From contig CAZSTS010000009.1 in NCBI GenBank assembly GCA_964609965.1, positions 1 through 64,000 on the forward strand: a stretch of 64,000 bases of DNA, written 5' to 3'. Origin of the DNA: JAHJDR01 sp964609965 (GTDB lineage: Bacteria > UBA10199 > JADGCS01). The notes under the pieces are model-generated. The model saw only the letters and a list, made by a program, of their open reading frames with translations, made no database searches and had not been told where the DNA came from. A program made the translations under genes and the position numbers. The number at the start of each line of letters is the position of its first letter. Position 1 is the stretch's first letter. Positions 8,694 through 17,503 of this stretch are shown here, piece after piece.

Positions 8694-9560
8694 ATGCCCT
8701 TTCCCTTTACAAAAATGCACGGTACAGGCAATGAAATGATTCTTTTTAATGGAATCAATCAGACATTGCCTCAAGGTCTTTCGCAGCTCTCCAAAAATAT
8801 CTGTGATAAAAAAACAGGTGTTGGTGCTGATCAGGTTCTCATAATCTACCCCAGCAAAACAGCTGATTATAAGATGGCTGTTTATAATGCTGATGGGGGT
8901 GAGGTAGAGATGTGTGGAAATGGGATTAGGTGTTTTGTAAAATATCTCAAAGACCAAGGCATGACGGCTAAATCAGAGTTAAAGATTGAAACCTTGGCAG
9001 GGATTATTTCTGCAAAGATTATTGCAGACCACCCAAAAGCCACAAAAGACATGTTATGGGTCGAGGTAGATATGGGAGCGCCTATTTTAGAGCCTTCTCA
9101 AATACCTGTAAAAAGCAATTTAGAAAAGGTTGTGGGTCTTAGTTGGTCGCCCGAAAAGCTCTCTCCAGAAATGCCAAGAAACTTTCAGATCACAGCCCTG
9201 TCCATGGGCAATCCTCATTGTGTCATTTTTGTAGATGATCTTGATTTATTTCCAGTGAAGAAAATAGGTCCCATCATTGAGAATGATCCTTTTTTTCCAA
9301 GAAGAGTGAATGTAGAATTTGTACAGGTATTCAGCCGTCAGTATGTGATACAGAGAACGTGGGAAAGAGGCTCTGGTGAGACCTTAGCTTGTGGCACAGG
9401 TGCGAGTGCTGTGTGTGTTGCTGGAGTGTTGAATGGCCGGACAGAAAGAAAGGTTACTGTCTCACTTAAAGGTGGTGAGCTTGATTTATTTTGGGACGAA
9501 AAGACAGGGCATGTTTTTAAAACAGGGCCGGCTGTGACGGTTTTTGAGGGGGAGTTCTAA
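8694..9560 (+). CDS. dapF: Diaminopimelate epimerase
   Basis: Interconverts LL- and meso-diaminopimelate, for lysine and for peptidoglycan cross-links. Both catalytic cysteine blocks are intact: EMCGNGIRCF and SGETLACGTGAS. Other blocks are MHGTGNEM and GNPHCVIFVDD. The ATG at 8694 gives 288 aa and the usual N-terminus (MPFPFTKMHGTGNE); an upstream ATG would overlap the preceding gene. First gene of a dapF-dapA-dapB run. Confidence 0.96.
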   Translation: MPFPFTKMHGTGNEMILFNGINQTLPQGLSQLSKNICDKKTGVGADQVLIIYPSKTADYKMAVYNADGGEVEMCGNGIRCFVKYLKDQGMTAKSELKIETLAGIISAKIIADHPKATKDMLWVEVDMGAPILEPSQIPVKSNLEKVVGLSWSPEKLSPEMPRNFQITALSMGNPHCVIFVDDLDLFPVKKIGPIIENDPFFPRRVNVEFVQVFSRQYVIQRTWERGSGETLACGTGASAVCVAGVLNGRTERKVTVSLKGGELDLFWDEKTGHVFKTGPAVTVFEGEF

Positions 9561-9579
9561 AGTCGAAGGACAAAATCCC

Positions 9580-9607
9580 GGATGCTGGATGCCAGATGCC
9601 GGATAAT
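9580..9607. repeat. Heptamer tandem repeat (4 units) between dapF and dapA
   Basis: Units ggatgct, ggatgcc, agatgcc, ggataat in exact 7-bp register, just after the dapF stop and ending close to the dapA ribosome site. Confidence 0.7.
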
Positions 9608-9622
9608 TTAAGAGGAATTATT

Positions 9623-10504
9623 ATGTCAGTTTTCAAAGGATCCATGGTAGCTATTGTAACGCCTTTTCATAATGGCAAAATTGATGAAGCAAGTCTAAGA
9701 AAGCTTATTGATCTTCAGGTCGACGCAGGCACAGCAGCTATCATTCCCTGTGGTACAACAGGAGAATCTGCCACACTCACTCATGAAGAGCATGAAAGAG
9801 TTGTTTCAATAACTATCGAACACGTGGCAGGCAGAGCAAAGGTTATTGCTGGTGCAGGGTCTAACGCTACAGCGAGCGCCATTCAATTGCACAAATATTC
9901 TTACAAGGCCGGGGCTGACGCTGCTTTGCAAATCACGCCTTATTATAACAAACCCATGCAAGAGGGTTTAACACAGCATTTTACAGCTATTGCAAAGTCA
10001 GCTGACCTTCCTATCATTCTTTACAATGTTCCAGGAAGAACGGGTGTGAACATGTTGCCTGAAACAACCATTGCACTTTCAAAAGTCGAAACCATTGTTG
10101 GCGTTAAAGAGGCAAGTGGCAAGCTCGAGCAGGCAGAAAAAATCATCAAAAAAACAGGGGATGAATTTAGCCTGCTTTCTGGAGAAGATGCGCTGAATTA
10201 TGAATTATATAAATTAGGAGCAAAAGGAACGGTTTCGGTTACATGTAATGTACAGCCTAAGCTTTGTGCCCAGCAATACACGGCAGTCAAAGAAGGAAAT
10301 ATGACCTTAGCTAAAGAAATACAGGACAAACTAAATCCCTTACACGACGCTATGTTTTATGAAACCAATCCTCAGCCTGTTAAGACAGCTCTTTCACTGA
10401 TGGGGTATATTCAAGAAGAATATCGGTTGCCCCTGGTTTCTCTTTCTGAACAAAATAAAGAGAGGCTAAAGGCTGTATTAAGAGAGCAGGGCTTGCTTGG
10501 ATAG
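9623..10504 (+). CDS. dapA: 4-hydroxy-tetrahydrodipicolinate synthase
   Basis: Condenses pyruvate with aspartate semialdehyde, the committed step to diaminopimelate and lysine. Family motifs: GTTGESATL, YYNKPMQEG, the tyrosine in YNVPGRTGVN and the Schiff-base lysine in GVKEASG. The ATG at 9623 follows AGAGGAAT and gives 293 aa with the usual start (MSVFKGSMVAIVTPF). Operon partner of dapF and dapB. Confidence 0.96.
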   Translation: MSVFKGSMVAIVTPFHNGKIDEASLRKLIDLQVDAGTAAIIPCGTTGESATLTHEEHERVVSITIEHVAGRAKVIAGAGSNATASAIQLHKYSYKAGADAALQITPYYNKPMQEGLTQHFTAIAKSADLPIILYNVPGRTGVNMLPETTIALSKVETIVGVKEASGKLEQAEKIIKKTGDEFSLLSGEDALNYELYKLGAKGTVSVTCNVQPKLCAQQYTAVKEGNMTLAKEIQDKLNPLHDAMFYETNPQPVKTALSLMGYIQEEYRLPLVSLSEQNKERLKAVLREQGLLG

Positions 10505-10506
10505 TT

Positions 10507-10534
10507 GTTAGTAGCTAGTAGCTAGTGGTTGGAG
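10507..10534. repeat. Heptamer tandem repeat (4 units) between dapA and dapB
   Basis: Units gttagta, gctagta, gctagtg, gttggag. The last unit contributes the GGAG of the dapB ribosome site (ggaggaag), so the repeat grades into a functional translation signal. Confidence 0.7.
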
Positions 10535-10539
10535 GAAGT

Positions 10540-11325
10540 ATGAATACAAAGATTATCGTTGTTGGTGCCAATGGACGCATGGGAAAAAATATTATTCAAG
10601 TTATCGAACAAGATTCTCAAACAACACTTGTTGGGGCAACTGAAGCGCCAAGTAGCCCGGCTTTGGGTCAAGAGATTGTAAGTGGTGTTGTGATCACAGA
10701 GGATCTCTCTTCTATTATCAAAAATAATAAAGGTGTTGTTATTGATTTTACAGTTCCTGCAGTGTCCATGCAAAACGTAGAAGCTGTTGTTCAAAATCAA
10801 GGAGCTCTTGTGATTGGCACAACGGGTTTTGACAAAGACCAGCTCCAAAAAATAAAAGAAGCAGCAAAAAAGGCTCCCATTCTTTTAGCTCCAAATATGA
10901 GCACTGGCGTTAATCTTGCCTTGGGCCTTGTGGCTCAAGCAGCAAAGATTTTGGGAAAGAGCTCTTCAATTGAGGTTTTTGAAGCACACCACGAACATAA
11001 AAAGGACGCTCCTTCAGGAACAGCCAAAAAAATTGCTGAAGTTTTATCCTCTGTGACAGGGCTTAGCTGTTCTGATGAGCTTGTGTATGGCTGCAAAGAT
11101 GAGAACAGCGATTGTCCCAAGAATCAAATCAATATGCGTGTCTTAAGAGAAGGTGAGATTGTGGGTGAGCATGTAGTGAGCTTTCGCAACAAGGAAGAGC
11201 GGCTAGAAATCAGGCATGTTGCAACAGACCGCATGGTTTTTGCAAGCGGAGCCGTGAAGGCTGCCAAATGGCTTAAAGACCAACCACCAGGATTCTATGA
11301 TATGCAGGATGTGTTGGGGATTTAG
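10540..11325 (+). CDS. dapB: 4-hydroxy-tetrahydrodipicolinate reductase
   Basis: NAD(P)H-dependent reductase following DapA. Seen: dinucleotide site VGANGRMG at the N-terminus, VIGTTGF, APNMSTGVN, and the substrate/catalytic block EAHHEHKKDAPSGTA. 261 aa from the ATG at 10540, which follows a strong GGAGGAAG. An in-frame GTG at 10525 lies inside the heptamer repeat and is rejected. Confidence 0.96.
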   Translation: MNTKIIVVGANGRMGKNIIQVIEQDSQTTLVGATEAPSSPALGQEIVSGVVITEDLSSIIKNNKGVVIDFTVPAVSMQNVEAVVQNQGALVIGTTGFDKDQLQKIKEAAKKAPILLAPNMSTGVNLALGLVAQAAKILGKSSSIEVFEAHHEHKKDAPSGTAKKIAEVLSSVTGLSCSDELVYGCKDENSDCPKNQINMRVLREGEIVGEHVVSFRNKEERLEIRHVATDRMVFASGAVKAAKWLKDQPPGFYDMQDVLGI

Positions 11326-11328
11326 TGG

Positions 11329-11352
11329 GGTCGCTGGCTCGCTGGATCGTGA
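11329..11352. repeat. Octamer tandem repeat (3 units) after dapB
   Basis: Units ggtcgctg, gctcgctg, gatcgtga, starting 4 bp after the dapB stop. Same sequence family as the octamers near 19519 and 46336. Confidence 0.6.
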
Positions 11353-11405
11353 GGAGTGATTTCATATGTATTTTTTCCTAATTCTATGATATTTCGACAA
11401 AATCA

Positions 11406-13025
11406 ATGAACAACGCTTTTACAAAAACCCTTCTTTTAATAGTGCTTCTCTTTACTGTATCTTGTGCTGGAACAGCTGGAAAATCTAGCACAACGTCCTA
11501 TCTTAAAAAAGGAAGCAAAAAACAAAATAGCTACTATTATTTCATGATGTCTCAGCTTCTTAATAGTCCAGAAACTGTTGATGATTCTGATGCCCTTCTT
11601 GATATGGCATTAAAGAAAGACAAAGAGTCTGCATTTTTATGGTCACAAAAAGCCATTGCAGCAGCACGACATTCAAAATGGGAAGAGGGTCTTCGTTACG
11701 CAAAAAAATCTGTTGTAAAAGACCCCTCAAATACAGCAACACTTATTTTACTAGGAAAACTACACGCTGCCAAAAACGAACCTAAAAAAGCCATTGCCTA
11801 CTATCGAAAGGCCTTGGGGTTTAATAAACGGCTCGAAGAACTTTATAATGTTATGGCGCGTGAATACTTGACGCTCAAATCAAAAGGAAGCGCCATTCAT
11901 TCTTTGAGAATGTGCTTGAAAGAACTGCCAGAGGCAATGAGTTGCCGTTATTATTTGGCTACTATTTATTTAGAAGGCAAAGAATACAATCAGGCGCTTA
12001 GGCATTTTCAAATGCTTCAGCAACTTGACCCTGAGAATCCTAAAATATTGCAAACAATTGGCGATATTTATTTACAAAAAAAAGCATATAAAAAAGCACT
12101 CGGTATTTTTGGACAACTTAAAAAACTCTATCCTCAAGACCCAACTTATTACATTAGATCAGGGTTAACCTATTATGAATTAAAACAGGTTGATGAGGCT
12201 ATTCAAGAATTTGAAGGAGTCATCAAAAAATTTCCTCGCTCTGATCGAATCAATTATTTTCTAGGCCTTCTCTACATGGAGAAGAAAAACAACGACAAAG
12301 CTTATGGTTATCTTAATCGAATTGGTTCCGCATCCCCCTTGTTTAAAGAGTCTCTTAGCCGGTTACTTTATATTTTAAGAGAAAAGAATGATATTTTGGG
12401 CGCTGTGAATCTCATCGATAAAAAAATCAGTAGAAAAAACCAGACAACAGAATCATACAATTTAAAAGTGTCGTTATTGATTCATGCGGCAAGCTATAAA
12501 AGGGGTTTGCAAGAGGTGAACGAGGCGATTGTGCAGTTTGGTGATGATGAAAAACTGTTATTTCAACGAGCTATTATCTTAGATAGGTTAGGTCGGTGGA
12601 AAGAGGCAAAAAAAGACCTCATAGCAGTCATAGCCCAAAACCCGGAATCTGACGGCACCTTAAATTACCTTGGGTATACAATGCTCGAAAGAGGAGACGA
12701 TATTGAAGAAGCATCAAAATATATCCTAAAAGCTGTCAGGCTTAAGCCTAATGATGGACATGTTACAGACAGCCTGGGCTGGTTGTATTACAAAAAAGGA
12801 AAACACCAAAAAGCGTTGATTTATTTACACCGTGCAAATCGACAAAGACCAAATGAGCCAGCCATACTTGGGCACTTGGGTGATGTGTATTTTGAATTGA
12901 AAAACAAAAGAAAATCTCGTGTGTATTATCAAAAAGCAATGAAGCTTCTAGAAAAGCGCAAAAGAAAGTCCCCAGAAGAAAAAAAGATGATGAATTCTCT
13001 CAAAGAAAAACTGGGAAAGTTTTAA
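11406..13025 (+). CDS. TPR-repeat lipoprotein
   Basis: Signal peptide with lipobox (FTVSC, Cys20), then tetratricopeptide repeats over nearly the whole 539 residues, for example AIAYYRKALGFNKRLEELYNVMA, ALRHFQMLQQLDPENPKIL, AIQEFEGVIKKFPRSDRI and ALIYLHRANRQRPNEPAIL (each quoted in part). Such lipoproteins act as periplasmic scaffolds; partners are unknown. It precedes a small secreted protein by a heptamer repeat, and an ABC importer follows. Confidence 0.9.
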   Translation: MNNAFTKTLLLIVLLFTVSCAGTAGKSSTTSYLKKGSKKQNSYYYFMMSQLLNSPETVDDSDALLDMALKKDKESAFLWSQKAIAAARHSKWEEGLRYAKKSVVKDPSNTATLILLGKLHAAKNEPKKAIAYYRKALGFNKRLEELYNVMAREYLTLKSKGSAIHSLRMCLKELPEAMSCRYYLATIYLEGKEYNQALRHFQMLQQLDPENPKILQTIGDIYLQKKAYKKALGIFGQLKKLYPQDPTYYIRSGLTYYELKQVDEAIQEFEGVIKKFPRSDRINYFLGLLYMEKKNNDKAYGYLNRIGSASPLFKESLSRLLYILREKNDILGAVNLIDKKISRKNQTTESYNLKVSLLIHAASYKRGLQEVNEAIVQFGDDEKLLFQRAIILDRLGRWKEAKKDLIAVIAQNPESDGTLNYLGYTMLERGDDIEEASKYILKAVRLKPNDGHVTDSLGWLYYKKGKHQKALIYLHRANRQRPNEPAILGHLGDVYFELKNKRKSRVYYQKAMKLLEKRKRKSPEEKKMMNSLKEKLGKF

Positions 13026-13044
13026 GGGGTATGGGTCGGGAATT

Positions 13045-13079
13045 GTAGCTGGTAGCTGGTAGCTAGTAGCTAGTAGCTA
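13045..13079. repeat. Heptamer tandem repeat (5 units), GTAGCTR
   Basis: Five near-perfect units: gtagctg twice and gtagcta three times, filling the gap between the TPR gene and the next gene. This is the cleanest example of the class in the window. Confidence 0.8.
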
Positions 13080-13089
13080 GAACAGATTT

Positions 13090-13641
13090 ATGAAAAAAAT
13101 TCTTACATTGTCATTCCTTGTGGTATTCCTTCTTAGTGTTTCTTCATTGGCATTTTCTAAAGCAAAATCACCCCGTCCTTTTGCTATTCAGGGCATGGCG
13201 ATTGTTCATGTCAAGACTTCCAAAATGGATTTAGAGTTTGAGCAAGCTGTTTTTATTGATGAAGGTTTTGCCATGTTTGTGGCTGTTGATGATTTTGGCA
13301 TAGAAGTTTTTAGAACAACATTTAATAAGCAGGGCATGTTTTTTTCTGTAGCAGATCAGCTAAAATTTGCTCCTGAGAAAAAGTTTAAGAAGGTTTTGTC
13401 GCTGCCTTTGTCACAAAAGGAATTTTTACAAATTATTCGCTATAAAAATGAAGGCACATTTTTAGAAATAAAGGATGGAAAAAATATTGTTTGGCAAAAA
13501 CCAAAAAAGAAAAAGCTAGAAATTCATCTTTCAGATTTTACAAGAACAAAAAAAGGACGAAAGTTTCCAAAGCATGTTGTCATCAAATACAAGAAGAATT
13601 CTTTTGACTTACAGTGGATTAAATTTAAAAAGCTTACATAA
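13090..13641 (+). CDS. Secreted protein, possibly LolA/LolB-like fold
   Basis: A 183-residue protein with a cleavable signal peptide (to about residue 23, LAFSKA). The mature part is beta-rich and basic, with GMAIVHVKTSKMDLEFEQAVFIDE and a C-terminal FPKHVVIKYKKNSFDLQWIKFKKL, the alternation seen in LolA/LolB-type outer-membrane lipoprotein carriers. I cannot confirm membership by eye. It lies between a TPR lipoprotein and a peptide-binding lipoprotein with only 2 bp to the latter. Confidence 0.6.
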   Translation: MKKILTLSFLVVFLLSVSSLAFSKAKSPRPFAIQGMAIVHVKTSKMDLEFEQAVFIDEGFAMFVAVDDFGIEVFRTTFNKQGMFFSVADQLKFAPEKKFKKVLSLPLSQKEFLQIIRYKNEGTFLEIKDGKNIVWQKPKKKKLEIHLSDFTRTKKGRKFPKHVVIKYKKNSFDLQWIKFKKLT

Positions 13642-13643
13642 TC

Positions 13644-15323
13644 ATGTCACTCAGATCAAAAATCATATTGAGTCTTGTCTTTTTCTTTATTGCTTTAGGC
13701 GTAGTTAATTGTGGTGGCAACTACTCCATACCAAATGATCATATCAGAATTCATCTTGATGCTGATCCCGCAACGCTCAATCCCATGACAGCTACCGATG
13801 CTTATGCTTCCATGATTAATAATTATATTTTTGATACGCTGATTGAACAAGACAAAGACACGCTTGATTGGATTCCAAACATTGCCACTCATTGGGATAT
13901 TTCTAAAGACAAAAAGGTCTACACATTTTATCTTAGAAAAGATGTCAAATGGCATGATGGCAAGCCTTTTACTGCCGAAGATGTTGTGTATTCATTTAAT
14001 CAAGTCTTTATGAATCCCGACTTGAAGGCGCCTCATTTAAAAAGTTATTACAGAGATGTTAAGCGTGTGTACAAGGTTGATGATTACACGGTTCGTTTTG
14101 AGTATACCAAAAAATATTTTCGTGGGATTGTTATGTGTGGGGGTTTTCCTGTTGTGCCCAAACATATAGTCTCTCAGTACAAAGACTTTGATGCCAGCCC
14201 TTACTCGCGCCATCCCATTGGGACAGGGCCTTATAAATTTCACAGCTGGACAACAAATAGCCGGTTAAAACTTGTCAGAAATGAGGATTACTGGGGCCCA
14301 AAACCAGAAATCAGGGTGATAGAATTTAAAGTCGTGGCTGATAGGGCAATTGCTTTGCAAATTCTCAAAAAGGGAGAGCTTGATGTGTCGGGTTTATCGA
14401 TCCTTCAATGGGCAAGGCAAACCAGAACAGAAAAATTCAGAAACAAGTTTCAAATACGCATGTACCCTTCAACAGGTTATTCTTTTATTGGCTGGAACAA
14501 CGAGAGCCCTATTTTTAAAGATGTTCGCGTACGACAAGCCATGACCCATTTGTTAGACAGGGAAAAAATAAACGAGAAATTAAATTTTGGCATTTCTACA
14601 ATCGTGACAGGTCCTTTTTTTCCAAAAGGAAAACAATACAATTCTAGCATTAAGCCATTAAACTACGACATTTTAAAGGCCAAAAAACTTTTAAAAGAAG
14701 CTGGCTGGATCGACAGTGATGGAGACGGACATCTTGATAAAGATGGCAAGAAGTTTGAATTTACATACCTGTTTGCAGCAGGCAGCAAACCAGCCGAACG
14801 TGTAGGAACAATATATAAAGAGCAATTAAAGCGTGCGGGCATTAGTATGAAGATGATTCGCATGGAATGGGCAGCCTTTCTTGATAAAATCAATAAACGA
14901 GCTTTTGATGCCACGACACTTGCTTGGTCGTCGCCTTTTGAATCAGACCCCTTTCAAATTTGGGACAAGTCCCAAGCAAAAGAAAAACACAGTTCAAATT
15001 TTATTGGTTTTGTTGATGACGAGGCCTCAAGGCTTATGCGAGAGGCCAAGGTTGAGTTTAACGAGAAAAAACGAAACCAGCTCTATTGGAAGTTTCAAGA
15101 CATCGTTCATGAAAAACAGCCCTATACTTTTTTGTTTAATAGCCCAAACCTCGTTGCTGTTTCAAAAAGATTTGGTAATGTAAAAACACATACAGCTGGT
15201 TTGGAATTAAAAGAATGGACTGTGAAAAAAAGTCAAAAGTCAAAGGTCGAAGGTCAAAGGTCAAAAGTTCCTCCTTCACCAAGGCTACGGAGGACAGGCA
15301 CAGGTGAAAAGGAAATGCCATAG
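13644..15323 (+). CDS. Oligopeptide/dipeptide ABC transporter, substrate-binding lipoprotein
   Basis: Family 5 solute-binding protein (OppA/DppA type). Lipobox VVNC (Cys23, with the unusual Asn at -1 that another lipoprotein here also shows). Hallmarks: DPATLNPMTATDAY, WDISKDKKVYTFYLRKDVKWHDGKPFTAEDV (in parts), HPIGTGPYKF and the C-terminal FLFNSPNLVAV. The family normally ends near EWTVKK. Here about 24 further residues are encoded by a heptamer repeat followed by a palindromic element, so the tail is probably repeat-derived. Immediately upstream of its permease genes. Confidence 0.93.
   Translation: MSLRSKIILSLVFFFIALGVVNCGGNYSIPNDHIRIHLDADPATLNPMTATDAYASMINNYIFDTLIEQDKDTLDWIPNIATHWDISKDKKVYTFYLRKDVKWHDGKPFTAEDVVYSFNQVFMNPDLKAPHLKSYYRDVKRVYKVDDYTVRFEYTKKYFRGIVMCGGFPVVPKHIVSQYKDFDASPYSRHPIGTGPYKFHSWTTNSRLKLVRNEDYWGPKPEIRVIEFKVVADRAIALQILKKGELDVSGLSILQWARQTRTEKFRNKFQIRMYPSTGYSFIGWNNESPIFKDVRVRQAMTHLLDREKINEKLNFGISTIVTGPFFPKGKQYNSSIKPLNYDILKAKKLLKEAGWIDSDGDGHLDKDGKKFEFTYLFAAGSKPAERVGTIYKEQLKRAGISMKMIRMEWAAFLDKINKRAFDATTLAWSSPFESDPFQIWDKSQAKEKHSSNFIGFVDDEASRLMREAKVEFNEKKRNQLYWKFQDIVHEKQPYTFLFNSPNLVAVSKRFGNVKTHTAGLELKEWTVKKSQKSKVEGQRSKVPPSPRLRRTGTGEKEMP
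15231..15265. repeat. Heptamer tandem repeat inside coding sequence
   Basis: Five units agtcaaa, agtcaaa, ggtcgaa, ggtcaaa, ggtcaaa encode SQKSKVEGQRSK in the C-terminal tail of the peptide-binding protein. Confidence 0.75.
15271..15299. repeat. Palindromic REP-like element at the end of the binding-protein gene
   Basis: Begins ctccttcaccaaggctacgg. A related copy lies at 38469 and an inverted one near 40320. Read in frame here as PPSPRLRRTGT. Confidence 0.7.
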
Positions 15324-16424
15324 ATGCTTGCTTATATAATTAAAAGACTTTTCCTCATTATACCGACTCTTCTTGGAATCACGTTTGTGACGTTTTTTAT
15401 CATGAAGCTAGCGCCAGGCGACCCTGTTAAATTAAAACTCATGTTTGTGAGCGAGGGTGTTTCGGCAGACGCGCTTGCAGCGATACTCAAGAGCGAGAAC
15501 CCGCCCATAGAGCTTCCTAGCGGGTATGTCCGTTTTGCAAAAAAAACGAGCGATGTGTTTACAGGCGCAAAATCAACTGACAAAGAATATGAAGATGACT
15601 TTGTTTTTAAGAGCTTTAAATATATTGGGGAAAACACAGTTTTTTATCTCAAGTGGTTAAAAAATATTACAGTTCTCGATTTTGGAAGGTCTTTCAAAGA
15701 TCGCCAGCCGGTGATGCAAAAGCTAAAAAGCGCCTTGCCGATCACACTCATTATCAATATTTTATCCATTCTCGTTATCTATCTCGTATCGATCCCTTTA
15801 GGTATTTGGTCGGCCATTAGGAAGGGAAGCGTCATTGATAAGATTGTGATGGTGAAGCTTTTCATTTTCTACTCATTGCCAACTTTCTGGGTCGCCACAA
15901 TGCTTTTGATGTTTCTGGCAGGAGGTGAGTATTTAGATCTTTTCCCTGTGGTAGGGTATCGTTCTGATTATTTTGATCAACTCAGCTTTGTTGGAAAATT
16001 TATGGATGTATCTTGGCACCTTGTTTTGCCTGTGCTGGCCTCAACTCTTGGTGGCTTTGCTTTTCTTTCCAGATTTTCTCGAAGCAATTTCCTAGACGTA
16101 ATTGGACAAGATTATATTCGTACGGCGAGGGCAAAGGGATTAAAAGAATCTAAGGTTCTTTATAAGCATGGACTCAGAAACGCTCTGATTCCTTTTGTGA
16201 CTCTTATGGGAACGTTGCTGCCCGCGTTGTTAGGCGGTTCAGTAATTATTGAACAGATTTTTTCTATTCCTGGAATGGGAATGCTTTCTTTTGAGGCAGT
16301 GCTAGCCAGAGATCATAATCTCATTATGGGAATTGCTACTATTAGTTCGCTTTTGACTTTAGTGAGCTTGCTCATTTCGGATCTTATGTACGTGGTTGTG
16401 GATCCGAGAATTAGGTTAGAATAA
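15324..16424 (+). CDS. Oligopeptide/dipeptide ABC transporter permease, DppB/OppB type
   Basis: Inner-membrane permease. N-terminal LAYIIKRLFLIIPTLLGITF and the cytoplasmic EAA-like loop (DYIRTARAKGLKESKVLYKHG) are typical. The start codon follows the binding-protein stop directly. A long external segment (about residues 45-115) lies after the first helix, larger than in E. coli DppB, making the protein 366 aa. Confidence 0.93.
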   Translation: MLAYIIKRLFLIIPTLLGITFVTFFIMKLAPGDPVKLKLMFVSEGVSADALAAILKSENPPIELPSGYVRFAKKTSDVFTGAKSTDKEYEDDFVFKSFKYIGENTVFYLKWLKNITVLDFGRSFKDRQPVMQKLKSALPITLIINILSILVIYLVSIPLGIWSAIRKGSVIDKIVMVKLFIFYSLPTFWVATMLLMFLAGGEYLDLFPVVGYRSDYFDQLSFVGKFMDVSWHLVLPVLASTLGGFAFLSRFSRSNFLDVIGQDYIRTARAKGLKESKVLYKHGLRNALIPFVTLMGTLLPALLGGSVIIEQIFSIPGMGMLSFEAVLARDHNLIMGIATISSLLTLVSLLISDLMYVVVDPRIRLE

Positions 16425-16426
16425 GT

Positions 16427-17464
16427 GTGTTCCGAAATGTTGTTTTTGAAAGAAGAATGAAACGTAAAACGTTAAAAAAAATCATCTTTGAACAGTATTG
16501 GGAAGGTGTGCTCAATCGCGTTGGGCTGATCTTTGTTGTGCTGATGGTTCTTACGGCCTTATTAGCGCCCTTTTTTGCAAATAATAAACCCTATGTTTAT
16601 AAGCACGACGGAAAAACATCCTTTCCTATTTTAGAAGATGTTTATTTGATAGGGCATTTTGTCAAATACCCTGAATTTTTAGAAACAAATTTTAGAGAGC
16701 TTGCAGAGAAACCTGGCCACACAGTTTTGCTGGCACCCATTCCCTATTCTCCCTATGAATTTGATCTAGATAGCATCTTGCTTCCTCCTTCGACTTCCCA
16801 TTGGATGGGGACAGATGATCAAGGAAGAGATGTGGCAGCTCGAATGCTTTATGGTGCTCAAATCAGCTTGTCTGTTGGTTTTGTGGCTGTGGGCATTTAT
16901 GTTCTCTTAGGGCTTATCATTGGGGCGCTCGCTGGTTTTTTTGGTGGCTGGATCGATATTATTATTTCAAGGCTTATCGAAATTGTAATGTGTTTTCCCA
17001 CATTCTTTCTCATCTTAGCTATTATCGCTTTTATTGAACCGAGTCTTTATAAAATTATGATTGTGATAGGCCTGACAGGGTGGACAGGTATAGCAAGACT
17101 TGTGCGTGGTGAGTTCTTTAAACTAAGGGATCAAGATTTTGTCACAAGCTCACGGGCGCTAGGGGTGTCAACACCGAGAATTATTTATAAACATATTTTG
17201 CCAAACTCTTTGTCTCCTGTTTTGGTTTCTGTAACATTTGGCATTGCTTCATCGATTTTGGTTGAGTCTTCACTTTCTTTTTTAGGCTTTGGTGTACAAC
17301 CTCCGACAGCTAGTTGGGGACAAATATTAAGTCAGTCACGAGATTACATGGATATTGCCTGGTGGCTTATGGTGTTTCCTGGTTTTGCAATTTTTCTCAC
17401 AATCACGGCTTTTAATCTCGTGGGTGAAGGTTTAAGAGATGCCATTGATCCGAGAACTACTTAG
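16427..17464 (+). CDS. Oligopeptide/dipeptide ABC transporter permease, DppC/OppC type
   Basis: Second permease subunit. Hallmarks: HWMGTDDQGRDVAARMLYGA before the membrane domain and the EAA loop VTSSRALGVSTPRIIYKHILPN, then PPTASWGQIL. A GTG at 16427, 2 bp after the dppB-like stop, is taken as start; an internal ATG 10 codons later is also possible. 345 aa. Confidence 0.93.
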   Translation: MFRNVVFERRMKRKTLKKIIFEQYWEGVLNRVGLIFVVLMVLTALLAPFFANNKPYVYKHDGKTSFPILEDVYLIGHFVKYPEFLETNFRELAEKPGHTVLLAPIPYSPYEFDLDSILLPPSTSHWMGTDDQGRDVAARMLYGAQISLSVGFVAVGIYVLLGLIIGALAGFFGGWIDIIISRLIEIVMCFPTFFLILAIIAFIEPSLYKIMIVIGLTGWTGIARLVRGEFFKLRDQDFVTSSRALGVSTPRIIYKHILPNSLSPVLVSVTFGIASSILVESSLSFLGFGVQPPTASWGQILSQSRDYMDIAWWLMVFPGFAIFLTITAFNLVGEGLRDAIDPRTT

Positions 17465-17498
17465 TGGATCGTAGGTCGTGGATAGTGGATAGAGGATA
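17464..17498. repeat. Heptamer tandem repeat (5 units)
   Basis: Units gtggatc, gtaggtc, gtggata, gtggata, gaggata. The first base is the last base of the upstream stop codon, and the final unit supplies the AGAGGA ribosome site of the next gene. Same consensus as the array at 29921. Confidence 0.75.
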
Positions 17499-17503
17499 AT
17501 GAA

